From Bacillota bacterium (lineage in GTDB: Bacteria; Bacillota; Bacilli; Paenibacillales; Paenibacillaceae), in assembly GCA_023418755.1 (NCBI GenBank), contig JAEZZE010000452.1:1-11964 (forward strand): a DNA stretch of 11,964 nt, written 5' to 3'. This document shows, one piece after another, positions 1-6,896 of this stretch. The translations under genes and the position numbers were made by a program. The notes under the pieces are model-generated. The model did not search any database, was not told where the DNA came from, and worked only from the letters and a program-made list of their open reading frames with translations. How positions within the stretch are numbered: the stretch's first letter is position 1; every line of letters starts with the position of its first letter.

Positions 1-625
1 GCCGAGCGCGGCGCAGCGCCCGCTCGGCTCGCCCTAGCAGCCCCGCCGACGCGGGGGCTGCAACATCGGGGGCCACGGCAGCGGTCAGCTGCACGGCCCC
101 CAAGAGCGCCGCGAGCTGCAGCGCAGCAAGCGGCGGGACGCCCGAGCTGCCTGGCAGCGCGGCGTCCAGCAGCAACTGCTGCGCTTCCTCGCGGAGCAGC
201 GAGCGGCCGGCCAGGCGCACTGCCGCCAATCTTGCCGCCTCTTTCAGACGCGACTCCACGCCCGCCCCTTCTCTAAGCTTGATCCTTTCTACATCACCCA
301 TATAACCGGCAGCTCTCGCCGTATGCACCAATCGATCGGCCCATTCACCATACGGTTCTCGCTTCTCCTCATTCCCGCGCCTCTCGCTCACCGTGCCGCG
401 TGAATCCGCCCCCAACAAAATACCCTCATGCCTTCCGGCCTCGCTCTTTAGCCCCTCCGTCAACAATCGACGCAACTGTTCCGCCTCGCCCAGCGGGATC
501 TCGTCTTGCAAGCGAACAATCTCATCCGCTTTTCCGCTCCAATATTTACGATCCGTCTCCCAATCGATCGACAGGATCGCCCTGAGTCCGCTTTCTGTCT
601 GAACCGCATACATGGTAACCTTCAT
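1..625 (-). CDS. Partial ORF, probable N-terminus of ComFA-like competence helicase
   Basis: An open frame of 208 codons starts at the ATG at 623-625 and runs off the left edge without a stop. A good ribosome binding site (GGAGGGA) lies 5 bases upstream. The product begins MKVTMYAVQTESG, has a mixed charged segment to about residue 140, then an Ala/Leu-rich stretch (about 140-205) that could be a helical region or linker. No zinc-finger cysteines or helicase motifs are reached inside the window, so function is not visible directly. The call rests on position: in Bacillus and relatives comFA lies just downstream of degSU, and related Paenibacillaceae ComFA proteins carry a long N-terminal extension with a similar opening. 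ComFA is the ATP-driven DNA-uptake helicase at the membrane. The gene is set apart from its upstream neighbour by about 630 bases with hairpins. The alternative is an unrelated hypothetical protein. Confidence 0.55.
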   Translation of the reverse strand, partial: MKVTMYAVQTESGLRAILSIDWETDRKYWSGKADEIVRLQDEIPLGEAEQLRRLLTEGLKSEAGRHEGILLGADSRGTVSERRGNEEKREPYGEWADRLVHTARAAGYMGDVERIKLREGAGVESRLKEAARLAAVRLAGRSLLREEAQQLLLDAALPGSSGVPPLAALQLAALLGAVQLTAAVAPDVAAPASAGLLGRAERALRRAR

Positions 626-710
626 CTATCTCCCTCCGCTCGGGTACCGTTTCTCTTGTCCTCGAACCAATGCTTCTCATGGAATCCCCTTCACCTCACT
701 CCAACAACGC

Positions 711-754
711 AAAAAGCACACCTTGTGCCTTTCACGGCGATTCCAGGTGTGCTT
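711..754 (-). terminator. Terminator-like hairpin upstream of comFA-like gene
   Basis: Read on the - strand, a perfect 10-base stem pairs AAGCACACCT (745-754) with AGGTGTGCTT (714-723) and runs into five T residues. The 21-base loop can form a smaller inner stem, GCC/GGC. It ends about 85 bases before the start codon of the comFA-like gene, so it would act either as the end of a short upstream transcript or as an attenuator in the leader. No known riboswitch or T-box consensus was recognised upstream of it. Confidence 0.6.
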
Positions 755-954
755 CACCTCTGACTTCATATATCTCCAGCAGTCTAATGAACCGATTCTT
801 TGAGCTTGCTAATCCGGTCGTTAGCCCAGTCTTTTCCTCTACCTCGGCGGATCAAGCTTTTTTCAGCACTTTTGTTTCAAATCCAACATTCGGTCATGAT
901 CTACGCTCATTCCCTCGCGCCTCCGCTGCTCCCACCTGCCAGCCAGACAAATAA

Positions 955-994
955 CAGAAAAGCCGCCCATTCTCCCATCAGGAGAAGGAGCGGC
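955..994 (-). terminator. Intrinsic terminator
   Basis: On the - strand a 14-base stem, GCCGCTCCTTCTCC with GGAGAATGGGCGGC (one G-U pair, one mismatch), closes a 5-base loop and is followed by TTTTCTG. The + strand shows no T-tract after the same stem, so the direction is clear. It lies only about 30 bases after the start site predicted from the promoter at 1030-1058, and about 260 bases after the stop of the 139-residue protein. Confidence 0.75.
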
Positions 995-1029
995 GTGTGC
1001 TTCGCGACCGAGCTTGCTTAATTTCTTTT

Positions 1030-1058
1030 ATCGTAACACGTAACGACCGATGAATCAA
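1030..1058 (-). promoter_or_regulatory. Candidate sigma-A promoter
   Basis: On the - strand the -35 box TTGATT (1053-1058) is separated by exactly 17 bases from the -10 box TACGAT (1030-1035). A TG one base upstream of the -10 gives an extended -10 element. Transcription would start near 1023 and meet the hairpin at 955-994 after about 30 bases. This is pattern matching only. Confidence 0.45.
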
Positions 1059-1256
1059 TCCACTCTCGTTACTCTAACGCCTATCTGTCCTTCTGGTTCC
1101 ACTGCCTTTCATTGACACTGTTTTCCACCCTTACCGCTTCTCGTTCGACTGCAGCCCGTTTTGGCTGCTTTTCATCCTTTCTGTCCCTCCCGCGCTTCCC
1201 GCTCTTCCCGTTCCCTATGTTCCATTCCCCCGCCAATCCAACCATTCGGCCGACCT

Positions 1257-1676
1257 TCAGCGAAGCATCCGCTTCATATCCTTCTGACGGGCCAATTCCA
1301 ACCATACGACGCGTGGATTAGCGGCAGGATCCGTCAGATCTTCTTCTCCGAAAACCCTTTCATCCTCCCGCCTGCCGTCATCGGACAACTCCCGTCTTAC
1401 CCATTCGATCCCCGTATTTTTACGGGCCATACGCTCCAAAATCGGTCCCGTCTCATCGGTCGACCGATCCAGTACGACCGTTATGCCAATCTCCGTTCCC
1501 GTCCTTCTAGAAAAATGCTGAATCGTCCGGATATACCCTTCAATCTGCATCTGGTGATTTCCCGCGACCAACACGTAATGGCGACGCCCATCGCCGTCGC
1601 TTCGACGAATAGTCCAGTGCGCGAACGCCGCGGCCGCAACGTACAAACCAACGATCCATAACAGCTCGGGAAGCAT
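1257..1676 (-). CDS. Small membrane-anchored glycosyltransferase-like protein
   Basis: The product has 139 residues. It starts at ATG 1676 with a strong ribosome binding site (AAAGGAGGG, 5-base spacing). Residues 4-20 form one hydrophobic segment, predicting an N-terminal membrane anchor with the rest probably in the cytoplasm. Residues 34-90 resemble the nucleotide-sugar half of a family 2 (GT-A) glycosyltransferase: a strand YVLVAGN, an EGYIR helix, then ITVVLDRSTDET, similar to the VxDxSxDxT loop of those enzymes. The usual second half with the metal-binding DxD and the acceptor site is absent, since the protein ends about 50 residues later in a charged tail. It is therefore probably not an active transferase. 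No frameshift is evident. It lies between degU and the comFA-like gene. The function is unknown. Confidence 0.7.
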   Translation of the reverse strand: MLPELLWIVGLYVAAAAFAHWTIRRSDGDGRRHYVLVAGNHQMQIEGYIRTIQHFSRRTGTEIGITVVLDRSTDETGPILERMARKNTGIEWVRRELSDDGRREDERVFGEEDLTDPAANPRVVWLELARQKDMKRMLR

Positions 1677-2051
1677 GGCGGCCCTCCTTTGCCCTGAAGG
1701 TGAGCGACGGCTGACCCCACACCGGAACTTCCGCTCCAGCCCACCGGCCGTCTACTCGTTCCACAATATATGCCGCCGACTGACAGGGGGTTCCGCACCT
1801 TCGTCTCGTAGTACTTCCCTAACCGAGGAAACGTCTGACGTGCAGACCAATCGACGGTTGATTGAGTTTGATGAAAGGACATCGACGAGTGAAAAAAGAT
1901 TGCCGGAGAAAGCATAGTGATTAGCATATGTCCATTTCGAGCATTTTCATTGAGCGTGGGCTGACAACCTCATTCTATTCGCCAACGAAAAAACCGCAAC
2001 CCCCAGCCCCGCCGGGAATCGCGATTTCTCTTTTTTATGTATTACATAGTA
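1677..2051. other. Intergenic region downstream of degU
   Basis: This 375-base gap holds the terminator-like hairpin of degU (1988-2024) and the ribosome binding site of the next - strand gene at its low end. Longer - strand frames across it (for example from 1927 or 1764) overlap the 139-residue gene in another frame and have no ribosome binding site, so they were left out. A TTGTCA word occurs near 1958 on the - strand, but no -10 box matches it at the right distance. I see no clear promoter. Confidence 0.5.
1988..2024 (-). terminator. Probable intrinsic terminator of degSU
   Basis: On the - strand CGCGATTCCC pairs with GGGGGTTGCG (two G-U pairs, one mismatch) around a 9-base loop and is followed by GTTTTTTC. 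It starts about 28 bases after the degU stop codon. A T-run also follows on the + strand (2031-2036), so the element could work in both directions, though no + strand gene needs it. Confidence 0.6.
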
Positions 2052-2774
2052 TTACAAAGTCACCCAACCATACTTGATCGAGTTGATAACGGCCTGGGTG
2101 CGATCGTCCACTTCCATCTTCTGCAGAATGCTGCTGACGTGGTTTTTGACCGTTTTCTCGCTGATAAACAGGTTCTCCCCGATCGTCTTGTTGCTCTTGC
2201 CTTCGGCCATCAGCCGGAGCACTTCCGCCTCGCGGCGGGTAAGCGGGTTGTTCCCCCGCGGGATAAACTTCGTGACCGTCTCCCGGCTGGCCGCCGCGCC
2301 GGAAGCGGCGCCGATCTCGTCGAGATAAGTCATGCGGCGAAGCTGGTTGATCAGCTTGCCCGTCACTTTGGGATGTATGTAGGCATGCCCTTCCGCGACC
2401 GTGCGGATAGCATTGACGAGCGACTCCGCTTCCATGTCCTTCAATAGATAACCCGACGCGCCCTTGCGCAGAGTCTCGAACACGTAGCTCTCGTCGTCAT
2501 GAATCGAGAGGATAATCACCTTAATCTCCGGAAAAATATCGCGCAACCTCTCGGTCGCCACCACGCCGTTCTCCGTCGGCATATTGATGTCGAGCAGCAC
2601 GACGTCCGGCTTCTCCTGGTTGCAGAACTCCAGCACCTGGATCCCGTCGCCGCACTCTCCGATCACCTCCAGATCGCTCTCCATGTTCAGAATCCTCTTC
2701 AGTCCTTCGCGGAAGAGCTGATGATCGTCGGCTAGAAGCACCTTGATCGTATGTACCGCAGTCTTATTCTCCAT
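2052..2774 (-). CDS. degU: Response regulator DegU
   Basis: The protein has 240 residues (Bacillus subtilis DegU has 229). The N-terminal receiver domain (about 10-128) has the acidic pair D16-D17, the phosphoryl acceptor D62 in LLDINMP, and the conserved K112 in YLLKDM. A linker (about 148-177) is Ala/Gly-rich and accounts for part of the extra length. The C-terminal LuxR/NarL-type DNA-binding domain (about 178-240) contains LTRREAEVL and the recognition region SEKTVKNHV. It is the DNA-binding partner of DegS; in Bacillus its phosphorylated and unphosphorylated forms control exoenzymes, motility, biofilm and competence genes. The ATG lies inside the last codons of degS (11-base overlap), with AAAGGAG 10 bases upstream, so the two proteins are co-transcribed and probably translationally coupled. 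The motifs and context make this nearly certain. Confidence 0.96.
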   Translation of the reverse strand: MENKTAVHTIKVLLADDHQLFREGLKRILNMESDLEVIGECGDGIQVLEFCNQEKPDVVLLDINMPTENGVVATERLRDIFPEIKVIILSIHDDESYVFETLRKGASGYLLKDMEAESLVNAIRTVAEGHAYIHPKVTGKLINQLRRMTYLDEIGAASGAAASRETVTKFIPRGNNPLTRREAEVLRLMAEGKSNKTIGENLFISEKTVKNHVSSILQKMEVDDRTQAVINSIKYGWVTL

Positions 2775-3942
2775 GCGCGATTAACTCCTTTCCTGAATCC
2801 GCTTTTATGGGAACATTGATCTTGATTACCGTGCCCTGGCCGATCGTCGAATCGATCTCCATCTTGCCTTGCAGCAATTCAACGCGCTCCTTCATCCCGA
2901 TCAAGCCGAAATGGGTGTGCGATTTGATGCGGGTCTCCGCCAGATTCGAATTAAACCCGACACCGTTATCTTCTATGAACATCCGGACGGTGTCGTCCAG
3001 AAAGATCAACTCAAGCGAGACGAACGTCGACTGCGCATGCTTCAGCACGTTGTTGAAGCCTTCCTGCACGAGCCGGAACATGGCCGCTTCCATCGCGTTC
3101 GGCAACCTTTTCTCCTTGCCGGACGTCTCGAATACAGCCCTGATTCTCGTCTTCTCCTCGAAATCCTGCACGAACTTGCGCAGCGTCGGCACCAGACCGA
3201 GATCGTCCAAAGCCATCGGACGAAGGTTGAAAATAATTTTGCGAATTTCCTCCAACCCGATCCGGATTTGCGATTTCAAGTCGATCAGTTCGCTGCGCAC
3301 GAGCTCAAGATCGCCCGTATCCAGCATCCGCTCGGCAATTTCCGTTCGCAGAACGAGGTTGGCCAGCGACTGGGCAGGTCCGTCGTGTATTTCCCTTGCA
3401 ATCCGCTTGCGCTCATCTTCCTGGGCCAGAATGATCTTGAGACCGATCATCTGACGATTTTTAGCCGATTCCAGAATTCGCGTCACCTGCGTCAGGTCAC
3501 CTGACAAGTAATCGAGCACGACGCTCATCTGAAGACTGATCGTATCCGCGCGCTCGATGGATACCTCTACGCCTTTCACCCGTAATTGAAGCTCGTCCCT
3601 CCGGGCCTTGAGATAGCCCTCCTTCTCCCGATACACCATCAGATCGAGCTGGAGCTGCGTCGCCTTCTCGTAAGCCGACTTGATGTCCCGCTCGGAATAC
3701 CGGACGAAATCCCGGCTCACTTCCGTGAGCCGGATTCTCGCCAGCCGATAATCCCGTTCTATGCGGTCTACTTTGTCTATCGTTTCCGAAGTCTCCTGCA
3801 ATACGGACTCCAGTTCTTGCGTGAGGGATACAAGCTCCCGGCGGGCAGCCTCGCAGATTTCGAACACTTGGACCTTGCTGTCTTCCATGACGGAAATCGC
3901 ATTCTGAATGACGCGGTCTATCTGATCAACATGATAATCCAC
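2764..3942 (-). CDS. degS: Sensor histidine kinase DegS
   Basis: The protein has 392 residues, close to the 385 of Bacillus DegS. It has no membrane segment, so it is a cytoplasmic kinase. Residues 1-165 are the DegS sensory region, largely coiled-coil helix. The HisKA_3 dimerisation box is at about 172-240, with the phospho-accepting H186 in REIHDGPAQSLAN. The HATPase domain (about 280-380) shows the N box EGFNNVLKHA (297-298), the G1 box EDNGVGF (D325) and a second glycine box HFGLIGMKERV. It phosphorylates DegU, encoded by the overlapping next gene. The start is a GTG at 3942; AGGGGAG lies about 9 bases upstream and there is no suitable ATG nearby, so GTG seems right. A candidate promoter lies about 85 bases upstream. 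No motif is missing. Confidence 0.96.
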   Translation of the reverse strand: MDYHVDQIDRVIQNAISVMEDSKVQVFEICEAARRELVSLTQELESVLQETSETIDKVDRIERDYRLARIRLTEVSRDFVRYSERDIKSAYEKATQLQLDLMVYREKEGYLKARRDELQLRVKGVEVSIERADTISLQMSVVLDYLSGDLTQVTRILESAKNRQMIGLKIILAQEDERKRIAREIHDGPAQSLANLVLRTEIAERMLDTGDLELVRSELIDLKSQIRIGLEEIRKIIFNLRPMALDDLGLVPTLRKFVQDFEEKTRIRAVFETSGKEKRLPNAMEAAMFRLVQEGFNNVLKHAQSTFVSLELIFLDDTVRMFIEDNGVGFNSNLAETRIKSHTHFGLIGMKERVELLQGKMEIDSTIGQGTVIKINVPIKADSGKELIAHGE

Positions 3943-3986
3943 GCTAACTACTCCCCTACTCGAGACGCCGTCTAAAAATCATTGTT

Positions 3987-3993
3987 CTATTAG
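3987..3993 (-). repeat. CTAATAG heptamer in degS leader
   Basis: The - strand word CTAATAG lies in the untranslated leader of degS, between the candidate -10 box and the ribosome binding site. TAGCC and GGCTA flank a 15-base loop just before it, so the copy sits at the edge of a weak inverted repeat. Three further exact copies lie in the leader of the glycosidase gene at 6785-6900. Confidence 0.45.
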
Positions 3994-4026
3994 CCTATAG
4001 TCGACTTAATGGCTAGCAATGTTTAC

Positions 4027-4032
4027 ATCATA
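4027..4032 (-). promoter_or_regulatory. Candidate extended -10 promoter for degS
   Basis: On the - strand TATGAT (4027-4032) is preceded by TGG, giving an extended -10 element (TGnTATGAT). The -35 region is poor (TCGATG at 16-base spacing). It would start transcription near 4020 and give a leader of about 75-80 bases before the degS GTG. No strong terminator separates degS from the upstream glycosidase gene (only a short GACC/GGTC hairpin without T-tract), so read-through is also possible. Confidence 0.4.
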
Positions 4033-4081
4033 CCATATTTCGAGGCGCCATCGAGAGAGGAATAGGACCTTTGGTCTAAAA

Positions 4082-6784
4082 TTAACGAATTGTAATCGTT
4101 TGGGTTTTGTTCACCCAATCTACCTTCTGCCCTAACGTCTCGGATACGAGGCGGACCGGGACATAGACGCTGCCCTTGATCAGGAGGGGCGCCGCCGACA
4201 TCGGTTCGCGAACGCCGTTTACGGTCATCGTATCCTTGCCTACCCATAGCTCCAGCATTTTATCGCCGCGCAGCACCGTGACCCTCTTGGAAGCATTGTC
4301 CCAGACGACCTGAGCACCGAGCGTATCTCCTACAAAACGAAGAGGCAAATAGTTCGTGTTCGTTCCTTTCTGAATGAACGGCGCTCCCGGCAGCGTGACG
4401 TTCTTCCCGTCGACTGTCGCCTGCTTCTTGCCGACCGTCATGACGATCGTCGGTTGGGCGACCGCGATCTGCCCCGGCGGGTATTGAAGCACGAGATTAT
4501 CGAAGGCCATCTGTCCTTGCATCGAACGTTCGTCCTGATCCTTCTCCTGGTTCACGAGATACAGCTTGGTCAGCTTGGCTTCGCCCTTCAGTCCGGCCTG
4601 GGCCAAGTCGAAGCGGATGTTCTTCCAGCCGGTCCAGTCGACTTGATCGGCGATCGTCGCGTAAGCCGGCTTGCCGTCGCCGTTAATGAACTCCGCCCGC
4701 AGCCAGTGCATCCCGCCGTCGCCCATCACGTCGATCGAGATGGCGCTTGGGGCGCCTTTGATCGCAATGCCTTTGCCGTCGTTCAGGACCGCGTTGGCAT
4801 ACCTTTTGCCGGATCCGACCGTAAAATCGTAATCCATCGCCAACACCTTCGACGACTCGCGCCCGGTAATTCCCGTGACGATCGCCGCCGATCCGGCCGT
4901 CTCGACGGGAGTGCCGGAGAAGCCTACGTTATACGTCGTCGTCTCGAAATCCTCCAGCATCTGCTCCGTTCCCGGAGCAAACACGGCCACCGCGCCGAAG
5001 CCGTCGTATCGAGCGATTGCGTAGCCTGCGGCAATGTCGTTCTGCACTTTGTCTATCGTCAGTTTGCCATCCTGCGCCGTTGCCGTGAAACCGCGGAACT
5101 CCCATTTGATTGCCGAAGCCGGCACGCTCAGCAGTCGTCCGTCCGTCAGCTGCGCTTTCACCGGAACGTTGATCACCGCGCCCGGCTTAAGCAGCGTCGA
5201 GCTCGGCTCGACGATCAGCTTGGCAACCTGCGCTTCGCCGACGATCTCCAGCTTCAGCGAGTCGCTGGCGCTTCCCGATTTCACGCTGACCGTTGCCGTT
5301 CCGGCTTTCGCGGCTTGGAACGTGCCGTTAGCGAACGCCCCCAGCTGCTTGTCGATGCTCCAGGCCGGGGTCAAGCCGCTTGGATCGATCGGGTTGTAAT
5401 AGGTATCGTACGCCTTAAGAGAGTAGGCCGCTTGCTGGCCGATAAACACCGTTTCGGGACCGCTGGCCACGATTCCCTTCAACGCCCCTTGCGGAGCGGT
5501 CGTATAGACGCCTATTCCGTTCGTGACGAGGCGCTGCGTCGTCCCGTAGGAAGTCGGATGGGTGAGCTTCGTTTGAAAATCTCCGAGCGGCCGGGTAACC
5601 ATCGTCGTCGAGCCGCCGCCGTCGAGATTCACGGCTTTCCAGACGCCGAGCTCCTTCAGCATCTGCTGCAATTCTTTCAGAGTGACGCCCTTCCGGCCGC
5701 CATTCTCTTCCACGGTGAGCAGGTACGCGGTTGAGCCGTCCTTGGAATAGCCGACAGCCGTGCGGGCGCGATCCGCGTAACCGCTCAACCCGTTAACGTC
5801 TCTCGTAAAGGAGACAGCCGCTCCCTGATCCATCAGAAGCGTGTGTCCGCTTACCATCATCTGAAAATCCGCCGGGTTATAAGTTTTGCCGGATTTCGTC
5901 GTCAGAGAGTAGTCCGCATTAATCCGGTCCCCGATCTCCAGACTGGCAACGAAGTTACCGGAGTCCTTGCCGTTGTGCCCCCGCAACACGAACCCGTTCT
6001 CGGGAATCGGAGTCGTGATCGCCCCTCTCACGACCACCTCGGTCACGATGCCGTCGACGACAAGCGCCTCGTTCGGGGTAGCCGCGCTGTTCGCCGGTCG
6101 CTCGGATGCGGTCCAGGCGCTCGTGTACATGTACAGGGCGTTAACATGGCTATAGGCTTTGTCCGGCTCCGTACGGTAGGCCGACTTGTTCAGCCCTGCC
6201 AGCGGATAAGAGACGCCCTTGTCGATTGCCGATACCGTACCGGTAAACACGAAATTGTCGATGATCGGCTGACCATCCTTAGTCACGCCGAACGCATACA
6301 TTCCCTGCAATTGCTCGGTGCTGACAAGCAGTTGCCCCGAAGTGATCTGCGCCCCCATCGGCACGCCTTCGGTACCGCTGGCCGTGCGGAACACGTCGCC
6401 GTTAATGCCGGCAACCGCTCCCGTCTCTTTCGTCATCGCCCCGACCGACTGCTTGCCCGTAACGCTCCCTTGCGGTCCTCCCATCGCATTAAGCTGAACG
6501 TACGGATTTTTGAGATCCACCTGCAGCACATGCAGAACTTCGGTCGGAATCGAAGATTTCGACGGGATCCAAGCGTAAGTCAGTTGACGGACCCCGGCGG
6601 TCACCATGGTTTCGCCCTGCTTGGTAAGCTTATAAGTGACCGCGGACTGCTGAGTCGCGGCGACGGCATGGGGAACGGAGAGGAATCCCGAGCTGACGGG
6701 ACCGGTGAACACCAATACTCCTGCGAGAAAAGGCAACACGAATCTGTAACGCTTCTGTCGAGGTTGTGAAGTGAATAATGGCAT
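4082..6784 (-). CDS. Secreted phosphodiester glycosidase (NAGPA domain) with wall-binding repeats
   Basis: The protein has 900 residues. Residues 1-42 are a signal peptide (basic start, hydrophobic core, AVA cleavage site), so it is exported. The NAGPA/phosphodiester glycosidase domain spans about 85-428, with hallmarks GINGDVF (126-132) and NLDGGGSTTM (386-395). This family removes sugars linked through a phosphodiester. Two Ig-like segments follow (about 435-515 and 520-603), then a beta-rich, jelly-roll-like region beginning EDFETT (about 607-770), perhaps carbohydrate-binding. Two copper-amine-oxidase N-terminal-like repeats close the protein (about 779-900; YLPLRFVGDTLG and YVPVRLVSETLG), a common ending in Paenibacillaceae exported proteins, probably for wall attachment. 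There are no cysteines. AGGAG lies 11 bases before the ATG. The substrate is unknown; a wall or capsule sugar-phosphate polymer is an inference. Confidence 0.88.
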   Translation of the reverse strand: MPLFTSQPRQKRYRFVLPFLAGVLVFTGPVSSGFLSVPHAVAATQQSAVTYKLTKQGETMVTAGVRQLTYAWIPSKSSIPTEVLHVLQVDLKNPYVQLNAMGGPQGSVTGKQSVGAMTKETGAVAGINGDVFRTASGTEGVPMGAQITSGQLLVSTEQLQGMYAFGVTKDGQPIIDNFVFTGTVSAIDKGVSYPLAGLNKSAYRTEPDKAYSHVNALYMYTSAWTASERPANSAATPNEALVVDGIVTEVVVRGAITTPIPENGFVLRGHNGKDSGNFVASLEIGDRINADYSLTTKSGKTYNPADFQMMVSGHTLLMDQGAAVSFTRDVNGLSGYADRARTAVGYSKDGSTAYLLTVEENGGRKGVTLKELQQMLKELGVWKAVNLDGGGSTTMVTRPLGDFQTKLTHPTSYGTTQRLVTNGIGVYTTAPQGALKGIVASGPETVFIGQQAAYSLKAYDTYYNPIDPSGLTPAWSIDKQLGAFANGTFQAAKAGTATVSVKSGSASDSLKLEIVGEAQVAKLIVEPSSTLLKPGAVINVPVKAQLTDGRLLSVPASAIKWEFRGFTATAQDGKLTIDKVQNDIAAGYAIARYDGFGAVAVFAPGTEQMLEDFETTTYNVGFSGTPVETAGSAAIVTGITGRESSKVLAMDYDFTVGSGKRYANAVLNDGKGIAIKGAPSAISIDVMGDGGMHWLRAEFINGDGKPAYATIADQVDWTGWKNIRFDLAQAGLKGEAKLTKLYLVNQEKDQDERSMQGQMAFDNLVLQYPPGQIAVAQPTIVMTVGKKQATVDGKNVTLPGAPFIQKGTNTNYLPLRFVGDTLGAQVVWDNASKRVTVLRGDKMLELWVGKDTMTVNGVREPMSAAPLLIKGSVYVPVRLVSETLGQKVDWVNKTQTITIR

Positions 6785-6806
6785 GTACTTCTGTTCTCCT
6801 GTAAGT

Positions 6807-6887
6807 CTATTAGAATTTGGACGGAGTCGGCTTCGGCGCTATTAGCGCCCGTTGCTAGCAAACTTCCTATTATCCCTACTCTATTAG
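6807..6887 (-). repeat. Three CTAATAG heptamers in glycosidase leader
   Basis: Exact copies of CTAATAG (- strand) lie at 6807-6813, 6839-6845 and 6881-6887, with a one-mismatch copy (ATAATAG) at 6867-6873. The middle copy forms the loop of the hairpin at 6836-6850. The last exact copy falls between the possible -35 and -10 boxes. The only other exact copy that I find in the window is in the degS leader. Confidence 0.5.
6836..6850 (-). other. Leader hairpin GGCGC-TAATA-GCGCC
   Basis: A perfect 5-base stem with a 5-base loop lies about 50 bases upstream of the glycosidase start codon. It has no T-tract, so it is not a terminator. It could stabilise the mRNA or be a binding site with twofold symmetry. 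Confidence 0.4.
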
Positions 6888-6896
6888 ACTCAATAA
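6869..6896 (-). promoter_or_regulatory. Weak candidate promoter of glycosidase gene
   Basis: On the - strand GATAAT (6869-6874, five of six bases of the -10 consensus) is preceded at 16 bases by TTATTG (6891-6896), a poor -35. A TTGAGT word (6888-6893) is a better -35 but only 13 bases away. The position, about 85 bases before the start codon, is reasonable. Confidence 0.3.

Larger units (their letters stand above)
626..1256. other. Gene-poor region with promoter and two hairpins
   Basis: No convincing protein gene is seen on either strand over these 631 bases. On the - strand it holds a candidate sigma-A promoter (1030-1058), an intrinsic terminator (955-994), a second terminator-like hairpin (711-754), and two 9-base words repeated near both hairpins. 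A 74-codon - strand frame at 1081-1305 lacks a ribosome binding site, is highly charged and was not accepted. Very short frames (for example 15 codons starting near 910) cannot be supported. The arrangement suits a long leader or one or two small RNAs ahead of the comFA-like gene. Confidence 0.6.

Noticed and set aside
1..62. GC-rich inverted repeats (for example GCCGAGCG with CGCTCGGC) near the left edge
   Set aside because: They lie inside the open comFA-like frame in an Ala/Arg/Leu-rich part with GC-rich codons. No T-tract follows, so a terminator or attachment site is not supported.
626..960. Riboswitch or T-box leader ahead of the comFA-like gene
   Set aside because: I looked for T-box, lysine, SAM, TPP, c-di-GMP and c-di-AMP consensus words. 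Only scattered short likenesses were found (such as AGAGGAAAAGAC, which recalls RNase P), not enough for a call. An Rfam search would settle it.
1081..1305. 74-codon - strand frame overlapping the end of the 139-residue gene
   Set aside because: No ribosome binding site before its ATG codons, very charged low-complexity product, and a 49-base overlap in another frame. It could be a frameshifted tail of the upstream gene, but nothing in the sequence demands it.
1481..1927. 148-codon - strand frame (and the shorter frame at 1540-1764)
   Set aside because: They overlap the supported 139-residue gene in other frames, lack ribosome binding sites and show no protein-like domain pattern.
4052..4081. 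Terminator after the glycosidase gene
   Set aside because: Only GACC-AAA-GGTC can pair just after the stop codon, and there is no T-tract, so it was not called.
4454..5734. Long + strand frame of 426 codons opposite the glycosidase gene
   Set aside because: It lies wholly antisense to a well-supported gene, is rich in Arg/His as expected for the complement of GC-rich coding DNA, and shows no recognisable motif. The other + strand frames opposite degS, degU and the SLH gene were dropped for the same reason.
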